This document shows, piece after piece, positions 56,112 through 64,000 of a stretch of 64,000 nt of DNA. The notes beneath the pieces are model-generated. The model saw nothing but the letters and a program-made list of their open reading frames with translations, was not told where the DNA came from and did not search any database. Positions within the stretch are counted from its first letter, which is position 1. Each line of letters starts with the position of its first letter. Source of the DNA: Psychrobacter sp. PL19 (GTDB taxonomy: Bacteria > Pseudomonadota > Gammaproteobacteria > Pseudomonadales > Moraxellaceae); the NCBI RefSeq assembly GCF_017875835.1, contig NZ_JAGING010000001.1, positions 1,798,001-1,862,000 on the forward strand, in the 5' to 3' direction. The position numbers and the translations under genes were made by a program.

Positions 56112-56271
56112 TATCCCTTGACCATATCCCCGAACAACTAGATTGTATTATCCATGATTATAAAAATGCTGAAGACCTTGCTGAAGACATTGCTGAAGGC
56201 ATTAATGATAACCAAGACCTTCAAAATTCTGTAAGGTTTCATAATAGACCGAATACAGAGAAGAAAAGCTA
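56112..56271 (+). pseudogene. Short decayed ORF of unclear origin
   Basis: A frame of about 50 codons without a proper start, rich in Asp/Glu (DHIPEQLDCIIHDYKNAEDL...) and ending at TAG near 56271. It is loosely reminiscent of the N-terminus of IS256/mutator-type transposases, but too short to be sure. The rest of this 470-base gap holds two terminators only. Confidence 0.25.
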
Positions 56272-56301
56272 GACGCATACGATCATTTGATAAAGACTTA
56301 A

Positions 56302-56333
56302 AAAGCCAGACAATAGAAATATTATCTGGCTTT
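56302..56333 (-). terminator. Terminator after the MetX-like gene
   Basis: An 11-base stem (AAAGCCAGACA/TATCTGGCTTT, one wobble) has a 10-base loop and is followed on the minus strand by a T run. It lies 21 bases beyond the gene. Confidence 0.85.
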
Positions 56334-56353
56334 AGCTGATGAGACATTTTCTT

Positions 56354-57433
56354 TTATACTTGTATACTCAGTAGTTCAGCTAGATGTTGATCCAATTCAT
56401 TAAGGTAGCTTTGATCAAAGCCAAATAAGCCTAAATGTCCAGTGACAGTATGCAACTCTCTTAATTCACTATTTGGAGTCAATGCTTGCTCAGCTGCACA
56501 ATCCGCTGTTGGGAAAAACATATCATGGTCTATCGGCATTACGAAGGTTTTTGCGGTAATACGACCCAGTGCTGCTTTAAGATCACCATCAGTATTCCGA
56601 GCAACATCACCATGTTGCCACTTCCAAGCCATTATCAAAAGAGCATTGGGATCCATCATTCGAAATATAGTACGCAAAAACCCTTCTTGAAATTCTTCAA
56701 AAGAATTATAACCTTGTCCCTCAATTAGAGGTTGAATGCTACGCCAATATTCTGTTTTCCAGAAGTCAGTCGAAAGACCCATCACTGCCCAAAGGTCAGC
56801 GTGACGCTCTAGCCCATCCGATACTTCAGTATGTGAGCTATACTCACCATCAGCAAAACCAGGGTCGCTAGTAATAGCATCCATCAATGTCTGCGCAAAA
56901 ATGAAGTCGTGTGGCGTATTTTGAGCAGTACCAGCAATAGGGGCTGCCCTTAGTACCCGCTCAGGGAATCGAACAGCCCATTCCCAAGTTTGCTGTGCCC
57001 CCATTGAACCACCAACAACTAACGCTAGCTTATCAATATCAAAAACTTCTCGTAGTAGTTTTTCCTGCGCACGAACATCGTCACTGATACGCACTTTTGG
57101 AAAGCGAGACATGGCAATAAGCTTATCTTGAGTGTTGTGAGGCGACGTTGAAAGACCGTTACCGATTTGGTTGACCACGATAATAAAGTACTTTTCTGGA
57201 TCCAAAGCACGGCCATGACCAATATAAGACTGCTCCCAAACACTGTGCGTCCCAGCGAACCAGGTTGGAATGAGAATAGCATTGCTTTTATCTGCGTTCA
57301 AAGATCCGTAAGTTGCGACTGCAAGCTCTAGATCGGGAATAACAGTTCCTTCCTCAAGCTCGAATGGTCCTATCGAGTATAAGTCATACCTTCCTTGTAC
57401 TTCCTGCGTATAAAACGGATTGTCTAATAGCAT
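56354..57433 (-). CDS. MetX-like alpha/beta hydrolase (homoserine O-acyltransferase family)
   Basis: The 359-residue protein has the MetX-type fold: LELAVATYGSLNADKSNAILIPTWFAGTHSVW, VNQIGNGLSTSPHN, the nucleophile elbow VVGGSMGAQQTWEWAVRFPERV (Ser about 143), then VMPIDHDMFFP (Asp) and TVTGHLGLFG (His). True homoserine acetyltransferases read GGSMGGMQALEW at the elbow; this diverged form may act on another acyl acceptor. It is convergent with the mes operon, so a link to methionine metabolism is plausible but unproven. Confidence 0.8.
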   Translation of the reverse strand: MLLDNPFYTQEVQGRYDLYSIGPFELEEGTVIPDLELAVATYGSLNADKSNAILIPTWFAGTHSVWEQSYIGHGRALDPEKYFIIVVNQIGNGLSTSPHNTQDKLIAMSRFPKVRISDDVRAQEKLLREVFDIDKLALVVGGSMGAQQTWEWAVRFPERVLRAAPIAGTAQNTPHDFIFAQTLMDAITSDPGFADGEYSSHTEVSDGLERHADLWAVMGLSTDFWKTEYWRSIQPLIEGQGYNSFEEFQEGFLRTIFRMMDPNALLIMAWKWQHGDVARNTDGDLKAALGRITAKTFVMPIDHDMFFPTADCAAEQALTPNSELRELHTVTGHLGLFGFDQSYLNELDQHLAELLSIQV

Positions 57434-58317
57434 TATGTCCCTCTCCTTTTTTGATCGATTTCCCTATCATTTTTCAGACTTTTACAGCCTGACTGGACTA
57501 CTAATACTATCATTAAGAATTAGAACCACCTAATCTGGTACTCTAGGTTTTGTTTAACTTTATCAAAGTTGAGTCTACGTTTTGCTCAGCACGGCTCAAA
57601 GGTTGGTAGTGCTGAGCCGCTAAAAAAAGTAAATTTGTTTGATGCTATGATATACATGAATAGCATGAACGATATTTGAAAAATATATCGCCAGTAAAAC
57701 TACCGTTTCTTAGGTTTCGTGAACTAGGCTTTAACGGTAGTAATCATTTCTAGTCATAATAGATATTATGGTTAGCGCCTTGTTAAAGGCTTCGTGAGTA
57801 ATCAAGATACCTCTGAACGAGTAAGTCAGTGGGCATATCAGATGGCCATTGAAAATAACGATCTTGTCTGGACGCCGCCCAAACAACTAGAAGTAATCAG
57901 TAAGCTAACAACCCCCAAAATATTGATTTTATAACGGTCATTAATAACAGGCTTAATTATTATCAAATCAATGCCAATGAATATGCTGAGGCTACTTCTT
58001 TTTGATAGGATTCAAGTCAGGACTGTAAGGTAGTGAGCTTTGATAAATACTCTTGAAGATGGTCTATTTCATTATATCTATCATAGCTACGAACTCTCAA
58101 AACTGTCTATTATTTCCTAGGTATTAGCTGTCAATCATTTGTTTATGTTACTATTCTCTCTTTGTAAGTTACAGATTGTAATTATGGATATGGACTGCTG
58201 TCATAGATATTTTTCGATGTAAATATTTACCATGGGATTGAGCTAACTCTAATCTGGATATAACAGGTCGAATAGTAAAACTTTCAATCTTTTCTTTGAT
58301 GCATATAGGTGGTATTG
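57434..58317. other. Decayed intergenic region before Zorya
   Basis: This 884-base region holds no intact gene. It contains a 9-bp stem hairpin (57584-57617, GCTCAGCAC/GTGCTGAGC), a second inverted repeat (57699-57741, ACTACCGTT/AACGGTAGT), an orphan 46-codon frame from GTG at 57794 to 57934 (ERVSQWAYQMAIENNDLVW...), and an IS630 scrap at 57997-58035. It probably marks the left border of the acquired Zorya segment. Confidence 0.5.
57997..58035 (-). mobile_element. IS630 transposase scrap (DDE Glu motif)
   Basis: The minus strand reads LPYSPDLNPIKK, the conserved block carrying the catalytic Glu in IS630 transposases (LPPYSPDLNPIEKKW in the intact copy), with the Glu replaced by Lys. Flanking sequence is out of frame, so only a fragment survives. 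Confidence 0.7.
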
Positions 58318-60384
58318 ATGGATTTGTTAGGTTTAGCGCAACTTTCGCAAAAGTTCTTTGTTTTGCCATTATCAATGCTTATTTTTGTTTTGGTTATCGG
58401 TATTATATTTTGGTGGTTTTATACAAGACCAGCTAAATCACTGAGTAATAAGCTGTCACAATTAGTTAATGATATCGACAAGCTTAATGAAGGATCTAAT
58501 GTTGATAAAGACTCGTTGGACGCCAATTTTGTAGATAACCCTTCTTTAGAGCAAGCTTGGAAAAACTATAAAAAGACCTTTCATGATATTTATGAAACGG
58601 AAGATGGTGAAGCTAATATAGTTCATTCTCGGGCAACGGTACCAAGTGATGTATTTTTCACGGAATCCATCATTGTGGATATTCCATTAAAAGTAGATTT
58701 TTATAAGCATTTGCCAGGTCTAATTACTGGTATTGGTATTATTGCGACTTTCGCAGGTCTATTGATGGGATTATGGGCGTTTGACCCTGCGGGTGACCCT
58801 GATAAGGTTCAAGACAGTCTGGCTTTGTTACTAACAGGGGTTGCAGAAGCCTTTATGGCATCTGCGTTGGCTATCACCACCGCAATGCTGATTACTTGGC
58901 GTGAAAAGTCATGGCTTAGACAGTGTTATGCGCAATTACAACGTTTAAATACCGCCATTGATAATGCCTTTACTGCCGATGACAGTGGTGAGGAATACTT
59001 AGCCAAATTACTCAAATCCTCTCAAGCCAATGAGGTGAATGCTCGACAGCTTAAAGATAGCTTGGTTAATGACTTAAAAGCCATGATGACTAATTTGGTC
59101 GAAGAGAATAAAAGAAATCAAGCTGCCCTTGCGAATCAGTTAAGTGACTCTTATGCTCAAACAAGTCAATCGATGGCAACCCAAATTGGTGAATCCATTA
59201 CAGATAATTTGCAAGGTCCTTTAGATAAGATTGCCTCAAGCGTGCAGCAGGTCAGCGGTGATCAAGGTTCGGCTGTGCAAGAGCTTATGACTGATGTGCT
59301 AACTGCATTCATGAGTAAGCTGGAAACGACGTTTGGCGGTCAAATGACAGGTATGAGTGAGATGATGACTCAGTCTGTCACTGCAATGCGTGAGATGCAG
59401 TCAGGTTTCTCCCAATTAATTACTGATATGCAAACCAACAGTGAAGTCTCAACTAAAACGTTAGAGACCCAAATGGCGGCAATGATGGAGGACATTCATC
59501 AAAAGCAAAATGAGATGTCTACCCAAATGAACGAAATGGTAGAGAATCTATCTGCGGGTTCGGCTAAAATTGGTGATCAAGGGTTATATGCTGTTGAGCA
59601 GTTAAACAGTAAGGTTTCAGAGCTTGTATCAGGTTTAGGTACTTCAATGTCAGACCTGCTATCAAATGTCGCAGAGCAACGTATCGAGCAGGATCGCCAA
59701 ATATCAGATAATCAACAAAAATTGCATGAGCAGTCCTCTGTATTGATTGATAACTTAGGCAGTGAAATTAAAGAGTTGATTGTTCATAGTCAAAATGCGG
59801 TTCAGAGTCATAAAGAAAATATCCAAAAACTATCTCAAGTGACTACTGATAGCATCACTGGTATGAATAGTGGTGCGGAAAAAATGCGTGTAGCTTCTGA
59901 ACAGTTTACGACGGCTGGCAGCTCACTAATCACAGTGACTGGTAAAACCTCAGAGCTTATTGCACAGGTTAATACGACGTCAACCAATATGACCAGTGCC
60001 AGCAGTAACCTTATTGAGTTAATAAGAGATTATAAGAACTCTCAAAACAGCGTTAATCTTGCAATTGAAACACTAGAAAGTCTCATTCAGCAGTCAAAGT
60101 CTGAAGCTAGCATGAGTAGTCAAATGCTTAATGATATGAAGAATATGACGACAGCTCTAAACCAAGTCAAGATGGAAATGCAAGAATATTTAGCAGAAGT
60201 TAGTGATGTTCTAGTGAAGAGTTTTGATAGCTTTGGTACTTCCGTTGAAAGTAGTCTAAATCATTCGTTAGTGTCTTTTGATAACACACTTGATCAAGCC
60301 GTTAAACGCCTTGCAACAGGTGTTGAGGGTCTAGGAAATGTGGTTGAAGACCTTGAAGACCTTACGCAAAAAACCAGACGCTAA
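58318..60384 (+). CDS. zorA: Zorya system protein ZorA (MotA-like, long cytoplasmic tail)
   Basis: ATG at 58318 is chosen because AGGTGG ends 5 bases upstream; a GTG at 58309 is in frame. The 688-residue protein has TM1 (about 10-34), a periplasm/cytoplasm linker, and a MotA/TolQ-like pair of helices (LPGLITGIGIIATFAGLLMGLWAF about 131-155; LLLTGVAEAFMASALAITTAML about 170-192). A ~490-residue coiled-coil tail rich in Gln/Ser/Met follows. ZorA pentamers with ZorB form a proton-driven membrane motor that senses phage and activates ZorC/ZorD. First gene of the zorABCD operon. Confidence 0.92.
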   Translation: MDLLGLAQLSQKFFVLPLSMLIFVLVIGIIFWWFYTRPAKSLSNKLSQLVNDIDKLNEGSNVDKDSLDANFVDNPSLEQAWKNYKKTFHDIYETEDGEANIVHSRATVPSDVFFTESIIVDIPLKVDFYKHLPGLITGIGIIATFAGLLMGLWAFDPAGDPDKVQDSLALLLTGVAEAFMASALAITTAMLITWREKSWLRQCYAQLQRLNTAIDNAFTADDSGEEYLAKLLKSSQANEVNARQLKDSLVNDLKAMMTNLVEENKRNQAALANQLSDSYAQTSQSMATQIGESITDNLQGPLDKIASSVQQVSGDQGSAVQELMTDVLTAFMSKLETTFGGQMTGMSEMMTQSVTAMREMQSGFSQLITDMQTNSEVSTKTLETQMAAMMEDIHQKQNEMSTQMNEMVENLSAGSAKIGDQGLYAVEQLNSKVSELVSGLGTSMSDLLSNVAEQRIEQDRQISDNQQKLHEQSSVLIDNLGSEIKELIVHSQNAVQSHKENIQKLSQVTTDSITGMNSGAEKMRVASEQFTTAGSSLITVTGKTSELIAQVNTTSTNMTSASSNLIELIRDYKNSQNSVNLAIETLESLIQQSKSEASMSSQMLNDMKNMTTALNQVKMEMQEYLAEVSDVLVKSFDSFGTSVESSLNHSLVSFDNTLDQAVKRLATGVEGLGNVVEDLEDLTQKTRR

Positions 60385-60402
60385 TTCGGGAGTGTATCGA
60401 TA

Positions 60403-61134
60403 ATGATTGGTAATAGGTACGCTAAGAAGCCTCGTTCAAAGGATGAGGGTGAAAAGCCTTTCTGGATCTCATTTGCTGACTTAATGACAGCTCTCATGAC
60501 ACTGTTTTTAGTCGTGATGGCAGTATCATTAATGGTAGTTACTAAGAAAATTAACGAAGCAACACAAGCGGAGAAAGAGCGGAGTTCAGAGGTCTTAGAT
60601 ATTTGTACTAGTATTAAAGACGACCCTACTTTAAAGAATCAGCTCATCACCGTAGACTGTAAAGAGAACCGTATAAATTTTGGTGAAGCAGGCCGTTTTG
60701 GGTACAATGATTACCGCTTAAATTCAGAGGGTATAAAGGCTTTAAGTGCTTTGGTCCCTGTTGTCTTGGAAGCTGCCAATAGTGAAAACGGCAAAAAATG
60801 GTTTAAACAGATTGTGATTGAGGGCTTTACAGATACCGATGGATCATACTTATATAACTTGAATTTGAGTCTACGCCGTTCGGAGTGGGTGATGTGTAGC
60901 TTATTGGATCCTACATTCAATCAAGAAATTACCTTAACTGACGCGCAAAAAAATCAAATCAAACAGCTATTTTTGGCTGGTGGCGTCTCATTCAATGCGG
61001 CAAAAGACAGTAAAGAAGCTTCACGTCGTGTAGAACTAAGAATGCAGTTTTATGGCTTAAAAGAAAAAGAAAGTGCTGAGGCGCAGCCGATTTTCGTCTC
61101 TGCCCCTATTGAAACCTGTCAGCTGGCAAGGTGA
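60403..61134 (+). CDS. zorB: Zorya system protein ZorB (MotB-like, OmpA domain)
   Basis: The 243-residue protein has one TM helix (about 20-46) with the ion-conducting Asp26 in SFADLMTALM, as in MotB, followed by an OmpA-like peptidoglycan-binding domain (IEGFTDTDGSYLYNLNLSLRRSEWV about 139-165; ASRRVELRMQF about 204). Two or more Cys (about 68, 86, 165) may form disulfides in the periplasm. It is the stator partner of ZorA and starts 18 bases after zorA. Confidence 0.93.
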   Translation: MIGNRYAKKPRSKDEGEKPFWISFADLMTALMTLFLVVMAVSLMVVTKKINEATQAEKERSSEVLDICTSIKDDPTLKNQLITVDCKENRINFGEAGRFGYNDYRLNSEGIKALSALVPVVLEAANSENGKKWFKQIVIEGFTDTDGSYLYNLNLSLRRSEWVMCSLLDPTFNQEITLTDAQKNQIKQLFLAGGVSFNAAKDSKEASRRVELRMQFYGLKEKESAEAQPIFVSAPIETCQLAR

Positions 61135-61139
61135 ATGTG

Positions 61140-62561
61140 ATGAGTATCGCTATTTTAAAGCAAAGGTTAAATCAGAGTGTCGATAATTTCTCTGAGCCTG
61201 CCCAAATACATAATAAATTTGTCAAACCGAACAAGTTAATTAAGACATTAGAGCTCATTGAACGTAAGTTTGATGATATGGAGAGTATTCAGCCTATCGA
61301 AGAAAAAATTGTTAACTCAATTTTAAAATTAGAAAAGCAGGGTAAAGACTATCTCACAAAACGCGATTGGAAGAATCTAGCTTGGTCACTCAGTAAGAAG
61401 TTGCTAAGTTATGAGGACAAAATACTTTTCACTTTCAAAGGTAGCGAGCTCATTGAACAATTTAATAAAATTGATCCTGAGCTGCTAAAGGTTGTTTATT
61501 TCCCTCTGCTTTATAGTTATTTTGCGGTAGAACAAGATGAGATAAATAAACGGCCCAATAACTGGATTCAGCTCAGGAATATCTTAAATACCAATCGCTC
61601 TACGTTGTTTCGAGCCACTCTTAGGCCTAAAAAATGGCTTACCACGTTAACTGATCATCCTGAAGTGCTCTCGCTAGATCCTTCCAAAAGATTTATTCGT
61701 GACTTTTTACACAATAGCGATGACAGCAGAGTGAGTAGTCAGTTAGAAAGCTTAAGCATTGCTCCTAATAGCTGGTTTTGGGATAGCTTGGTAAGCTCAT
61801 CTATCAAGTCAGTCAAGACAATGAAGGAAGATGACTACTTTAAGGTGATACCGCGTTTCTTACTTCTCCTCGAAAAGAATCCAATTTATACTACAGCTAT
61901 TTTAACGGCTTTACTTGAACGTTATGCTTCTACTTCAAAACGCACACTTGTGCACGAAGCTTTAAAGAGTGTTTGTTTGACGCAATGGGGTAACCCGCAA
62001 TACGACTCATCAGCAGGTTGGCGAAATGTACACCCAGATACTAGAAAAATGGTTGTTCAGTGGTTTGTAAGAGCAGATTTAGAGGCTTTCTTTAAATTAT
62101 TCAGCCATACAGCTGATGTCGATCGTTTTAATTATTGGATAAAGTTTATCGACAAAATCTCTTTTTCTCAGATATTTCTAGGTTCAGCCGCCGTACAATC
62201 TAGACATGCTGAACATAGAAAGTTTATAGAGCTCAACCGTGGTAGGCTGAAAAATCTTGTAGGATCTACTGCTAGTAATAATGCCTTTCTACTTAAAATC
62301 GATAACATCCATATTGTTGATTTTTCAGATACAGGAAATGCTTGTTATGGATATAGTAATTTACCCTTTAATATTGATAAGAAAAACATAACTGTTTTTG
62401 AATTAAAGAACAAACCGCATTCAGTCTTTAAAAGTGATTCTGGTCGAGGAATGAGTTTAAGTCATTCAGGAAACTGGGAAGCTAGATTTGATGAAAAACT
62501 TGCTGAGTTGGGAGTCTTTTCTAATCAATCTAATAGTCCAAAATACAAAAGACGTTATTAG
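61140..62561 (+). CDS. zorC: Zorya system protein ZorC (EH-signature domain)
   Basis: A GTG at 61131 overlaps the zorB stop, but ATG at 61140 has AGGTG at suitable spacing, so 473 residues are preferred. The all-helical protein contains the EH_signature-type region expected for ZorC (WFWDSLVSSSIKSV; SVCLTQWGNPQYDSSAGWRNV; MVVQWFVRADLEAFFKLF) and a C-terminal LNRGRLKNLVGS segment. ZorC is a DNA-binding cytoplasmic effector of type I Zorya. Identification relies mainly on its place between ZorB and a ZorD-like gene plus this domain. Confidence 0.88.
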   Translation: MSIAILKQRLNQSVDNFSEPAQIHNKFVKPNKLIKTLELIERKFDDMESIQPIEEKIVNSILKLEKQGKDYLTKRDWKNLAWSLSKKLLSYEDKILFTFKGSELIEQFNKIDPELLKVVYFPLLYSYFAVEQDEINKRPNNWIQLRNILNTNRSTLFRATLRPKKWLTTLTDHPEVLSLDPSKRFIRDFLHNSDDSRVSSQLESLSIAPNSWFWDSLVSSSIKSVKTMKEDDYFKVIPRFLLLLEKNPIYTTAILTALLERYASTSKRTLVHEALKSVCLTQWGNPQYDSSAGWRNVHPDTRKMVVQWFVRADLEAFFKLFSHTADVDRFNYWIKFIDKISFSQIFLGSAAVQSRHAEHRKFIELNRGRLKNLVGSTASNNAFLLKIDNIHIVDFSDTGNACYGYSNLPFNIDKKNITVFELKNKPHSVFKSDSGRGMSLSHSGNWEARFDEKLAELGVFSNQSNSPKYKRRY

Positions 62562-62570
62562 AGAGTAGTT

Positions 62571-64000
62571 ATGAAGTTAGCATTCTGGAAAAGAAATAAA
62601 GCTGTTGACGATACTAATAGAGAAGAGTTGGTAGAAAAAATCGTGTCTTTACCGCTACAATATGATGACATGGGTTTAAAGCACTGCTATACAGCTGTGG
62701 CTAAAACTGATGCGGATTTCTACTGGGAGAGTTTAGCCGATGAAGAGGTTGCTTATCAGCTAGATGATAGCTATATATTGCCATGGGAAGAGTTGTTTCA
62801 GATTAAACAAGACCCTGATCATAGCGATGTCATTAATTTGCTCAACTTGCCACTATCAAATGATTTATACCCGATAATTCGTAGTGAAAATGGGCTAAGT
62901 GATTCTAATTTTCAAATCATTCTGGATGGTTGGTGTGATAAAAATAAGGTTAAGTTTAAAGGCTCAATCAAACGAACAGGCGCAATTATTAGTCTTACTG
63001 GTAAAGAATATTTATTGAATGAAAGCGCTTGGAAGTTATTAGAGAAAATTAAAGAGTTCTCTCGTATTACGGATAAAGATAAATCAACAAATCAAAAATA
63101 TTGGGCGCAAATACGTGGTTTAGCAAATAAAAGTGAAGCGAACTTAGATGAGTTCCTACGTAAAACAATCGTACTGGCCCCAGATGAGCTCCAACTTAAC
63201 CTTCGTAAAAACTTAGTTAGTTCAGAGTCAGTGGTAGAGGTGCAGCCTGATTTTAAAGACTCGCCCTCAAATTGGCTACAAACTTTTGATAAGTATAATG
63301 AAGTGCAAGATGAATATACAATCAGCTTACCAGAAGGTGGTTTGGCACACGTTATCATCGAGCCGCAAGTTAAAAGTGTACTAAATGAAATTAAGAAGAT
63401 GCCAAATCGTCGGATAACTGGTGAGCGTGCACAGACTTTTTTACATAATCCTTTTGCTCAGTTAGGGGAGGATGCGATAGAGGTTATATCTCCAGAGGGC
63501 TTCGAGCAATCAAAAGAAGAGGCAGAAATCTATAGCTACCGTTTGCTAGTAGATAAAGCCTATGATGAAGCATCGCATTTTAGTTCCGCTCAGTTAACGT
63601 TGCATGAAAACTCAAGTAGAGCACAAGACCCTGTTCTTTTAGAGCTTTCAAATCTAGCGCAAGCCCAACACTTTATTGCTACTTATGAGCGATCATCACC
63701 TGTGTTCCTATGGGCAGGTTACAGTATAGATAGAACCAACTACTTAGAAAATCAAGTAGAAGAGCTGAAAAGTGATCTAGAAAAAATTCAACAGTATGAT
63801 GATGAGTTGCAAGCTAAAACAGTGCTAGATTTAAGCAACTACAGCGATAGAGTGATAGGGATTGGTGAAGCTGAAAAACTGAGCTCTGAAGCAATTCAAA
63901 AAGATAGTGGTGAATCCGAATGGTTACCACAGAATCTTATAGATGAGTCAGCCGACTTATCTCAATTTACTTCTGATAATAATGATGCCACTACTGAACT
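62571..64000 (+). CDS. zorD: Zorya system protein ZorD, N-terminal part (cut by window end)
   Basis: An open frame from ATG 62571 runs without stop to the window edge (476 full codons). It begins 9 bases after zorC. The visible part is the N-terminal non-helicase region; RRITGERAQTFLHNPFAQLGEDAIEV (about residues 280-305) is the type of segment found upstream of the SNF2 helicase in ZorD and related proteins. No Walker motif is reached yet. In type I systems ZorD is a ~1000-residue SNF2-type translocase/nuclease that destroys phage DNA. The domain downstream must be checked outside this window. Confidence 0.8.
   Translation, partial: MKLAFWKRNKAVDDTNREELVEKIVSLPLQYDDMGLKHCYTAVAKTDADFYWESLADEEVAYQLDDSYILPWEELFQIKQDPDHSDVINLLNLPLSNDLYPIIRSENGLSDSNFQIILDGWCDKNKVKFKGSIKRTGAIISLTGKEYLLNESAWKLLEKIKEFSRITDKDKSTNQKYWAQIRGLANKSEANLDEFLRKTIVLAPDELQLNLRKNLVSSESVVEVQPDFKDSPSNWLQTFDKYNEVQDEYTISLPEGGLAHVIIEPQVKSVLNEIKKMPNRRITGERAQTFLHNPFAQLGEDAIEVISPEGFEQSKEEAEIYSYRLLVDKAYDEASHFSSAQLTLHENSSRAQDPVLLELSNLAQAQHFIATYERSSPVFLWAGYSIDRTNYLENQVEELKSDLEKIQQYDDELQAKTVLDLSNYSDRVIGIGEAEKLSSEAIQKDSGESEWLPQNLIDESADLSQFTSDNNDATTE

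Noticed and set aside
56155..56235. A 26-codon frame encoding a cationic amphipathic peptide (LLKTLLKALM), like a toxin
   Set aside because: No ribosome-binding site or antitoxin RNA is visible, and another frame of the same DNA looks like a decayed ORF.
57434..57620. SAM riboswitch upstream of the MetX-like gene
   Set aside because: A hairpin is present, but the conserved SAM-I/SAM-II core sequences were not found by eye.

Overview
This window looks like chromosomal DNA of a Moraxellaceae gammaproteobacterium, most likely Psychrobacter. The reasons are moderate-to-low GC, a gspHIJK pseudopilin cluster with Asn-rich linkers, a FabR/DesT-like regulator, an EstA-type GDSL autotransporter, and an Acinetobacter/Psychrobacter-style MesX/MesD methionine synthase locus. 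The genus is inferred from protein character only.

Layout. 1-11.9 kb is the end of an AT-rich genomic island. It holds the 3' end of an unknown coiled-coil gene, a two-gene Gabija-like defence pair (OLD/TOPRIM ATPase plus UvrD-like helicase), and a type III restriction-modification locus. The mod gene of that locus is split by a 911-bp IS630-family element; res is intact. A P4-type tyrosine integrase follows, sitting beside tRNA-Leu(CAA), the probable attachment site. The other island end lies outside the window.

12-33.8 kb is mostly core chromosome: fpr, trmO, a TatD nuclease, a TetR regulator, gspH-gspI-gspJ-gspK, a FabR-like regulator, dgt, ychF, a UvrD/Rep helicase, an amino-acid oxidase plus RidA pair, a rhodanese, a 1-Cys peroxiredoxin, a periplasmic DsrE-like protein, a GC-richer membrane-protein gene and a CoA-transferase/hydrolase.

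33.9-44 kb is a metabolic segment: glycerate kinase, a GntP permease, a GlxA-type AraC regulator, and an acyl-CoA dehydrogenase/MDR reductase/two-SDR cluster. It is sprinkled with a 134-bp palindromic repeat whose ends and TA duplications resemble those of the IS630 element, so it is probably a MITE. Two perfect-length copies and two degraded copies are visible.

44-57.4 kb carries a DUF1971 gene, a SotB-like exporter, ppc, a graveyard of IS630 and IS30 remnants, estA, exoX, then mesX-mesD-flavin reductase (oxygen-dependent, folate-independent methionine synthesis) and a MetX-like alpha/beta hydrolase.

57.4-64 kb has a decayed intergenic stretch with an IS630 relic, then a type I Zorya system (zorA, zorB, zorC and the first ~476 codons of zorD, cut by the window end). 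The window therefore contains two separate defence loci, one bounded by an integrase and one beside transposon debris. No CRISPR array or rRNA gene was seen, and one tRNA gene was found.
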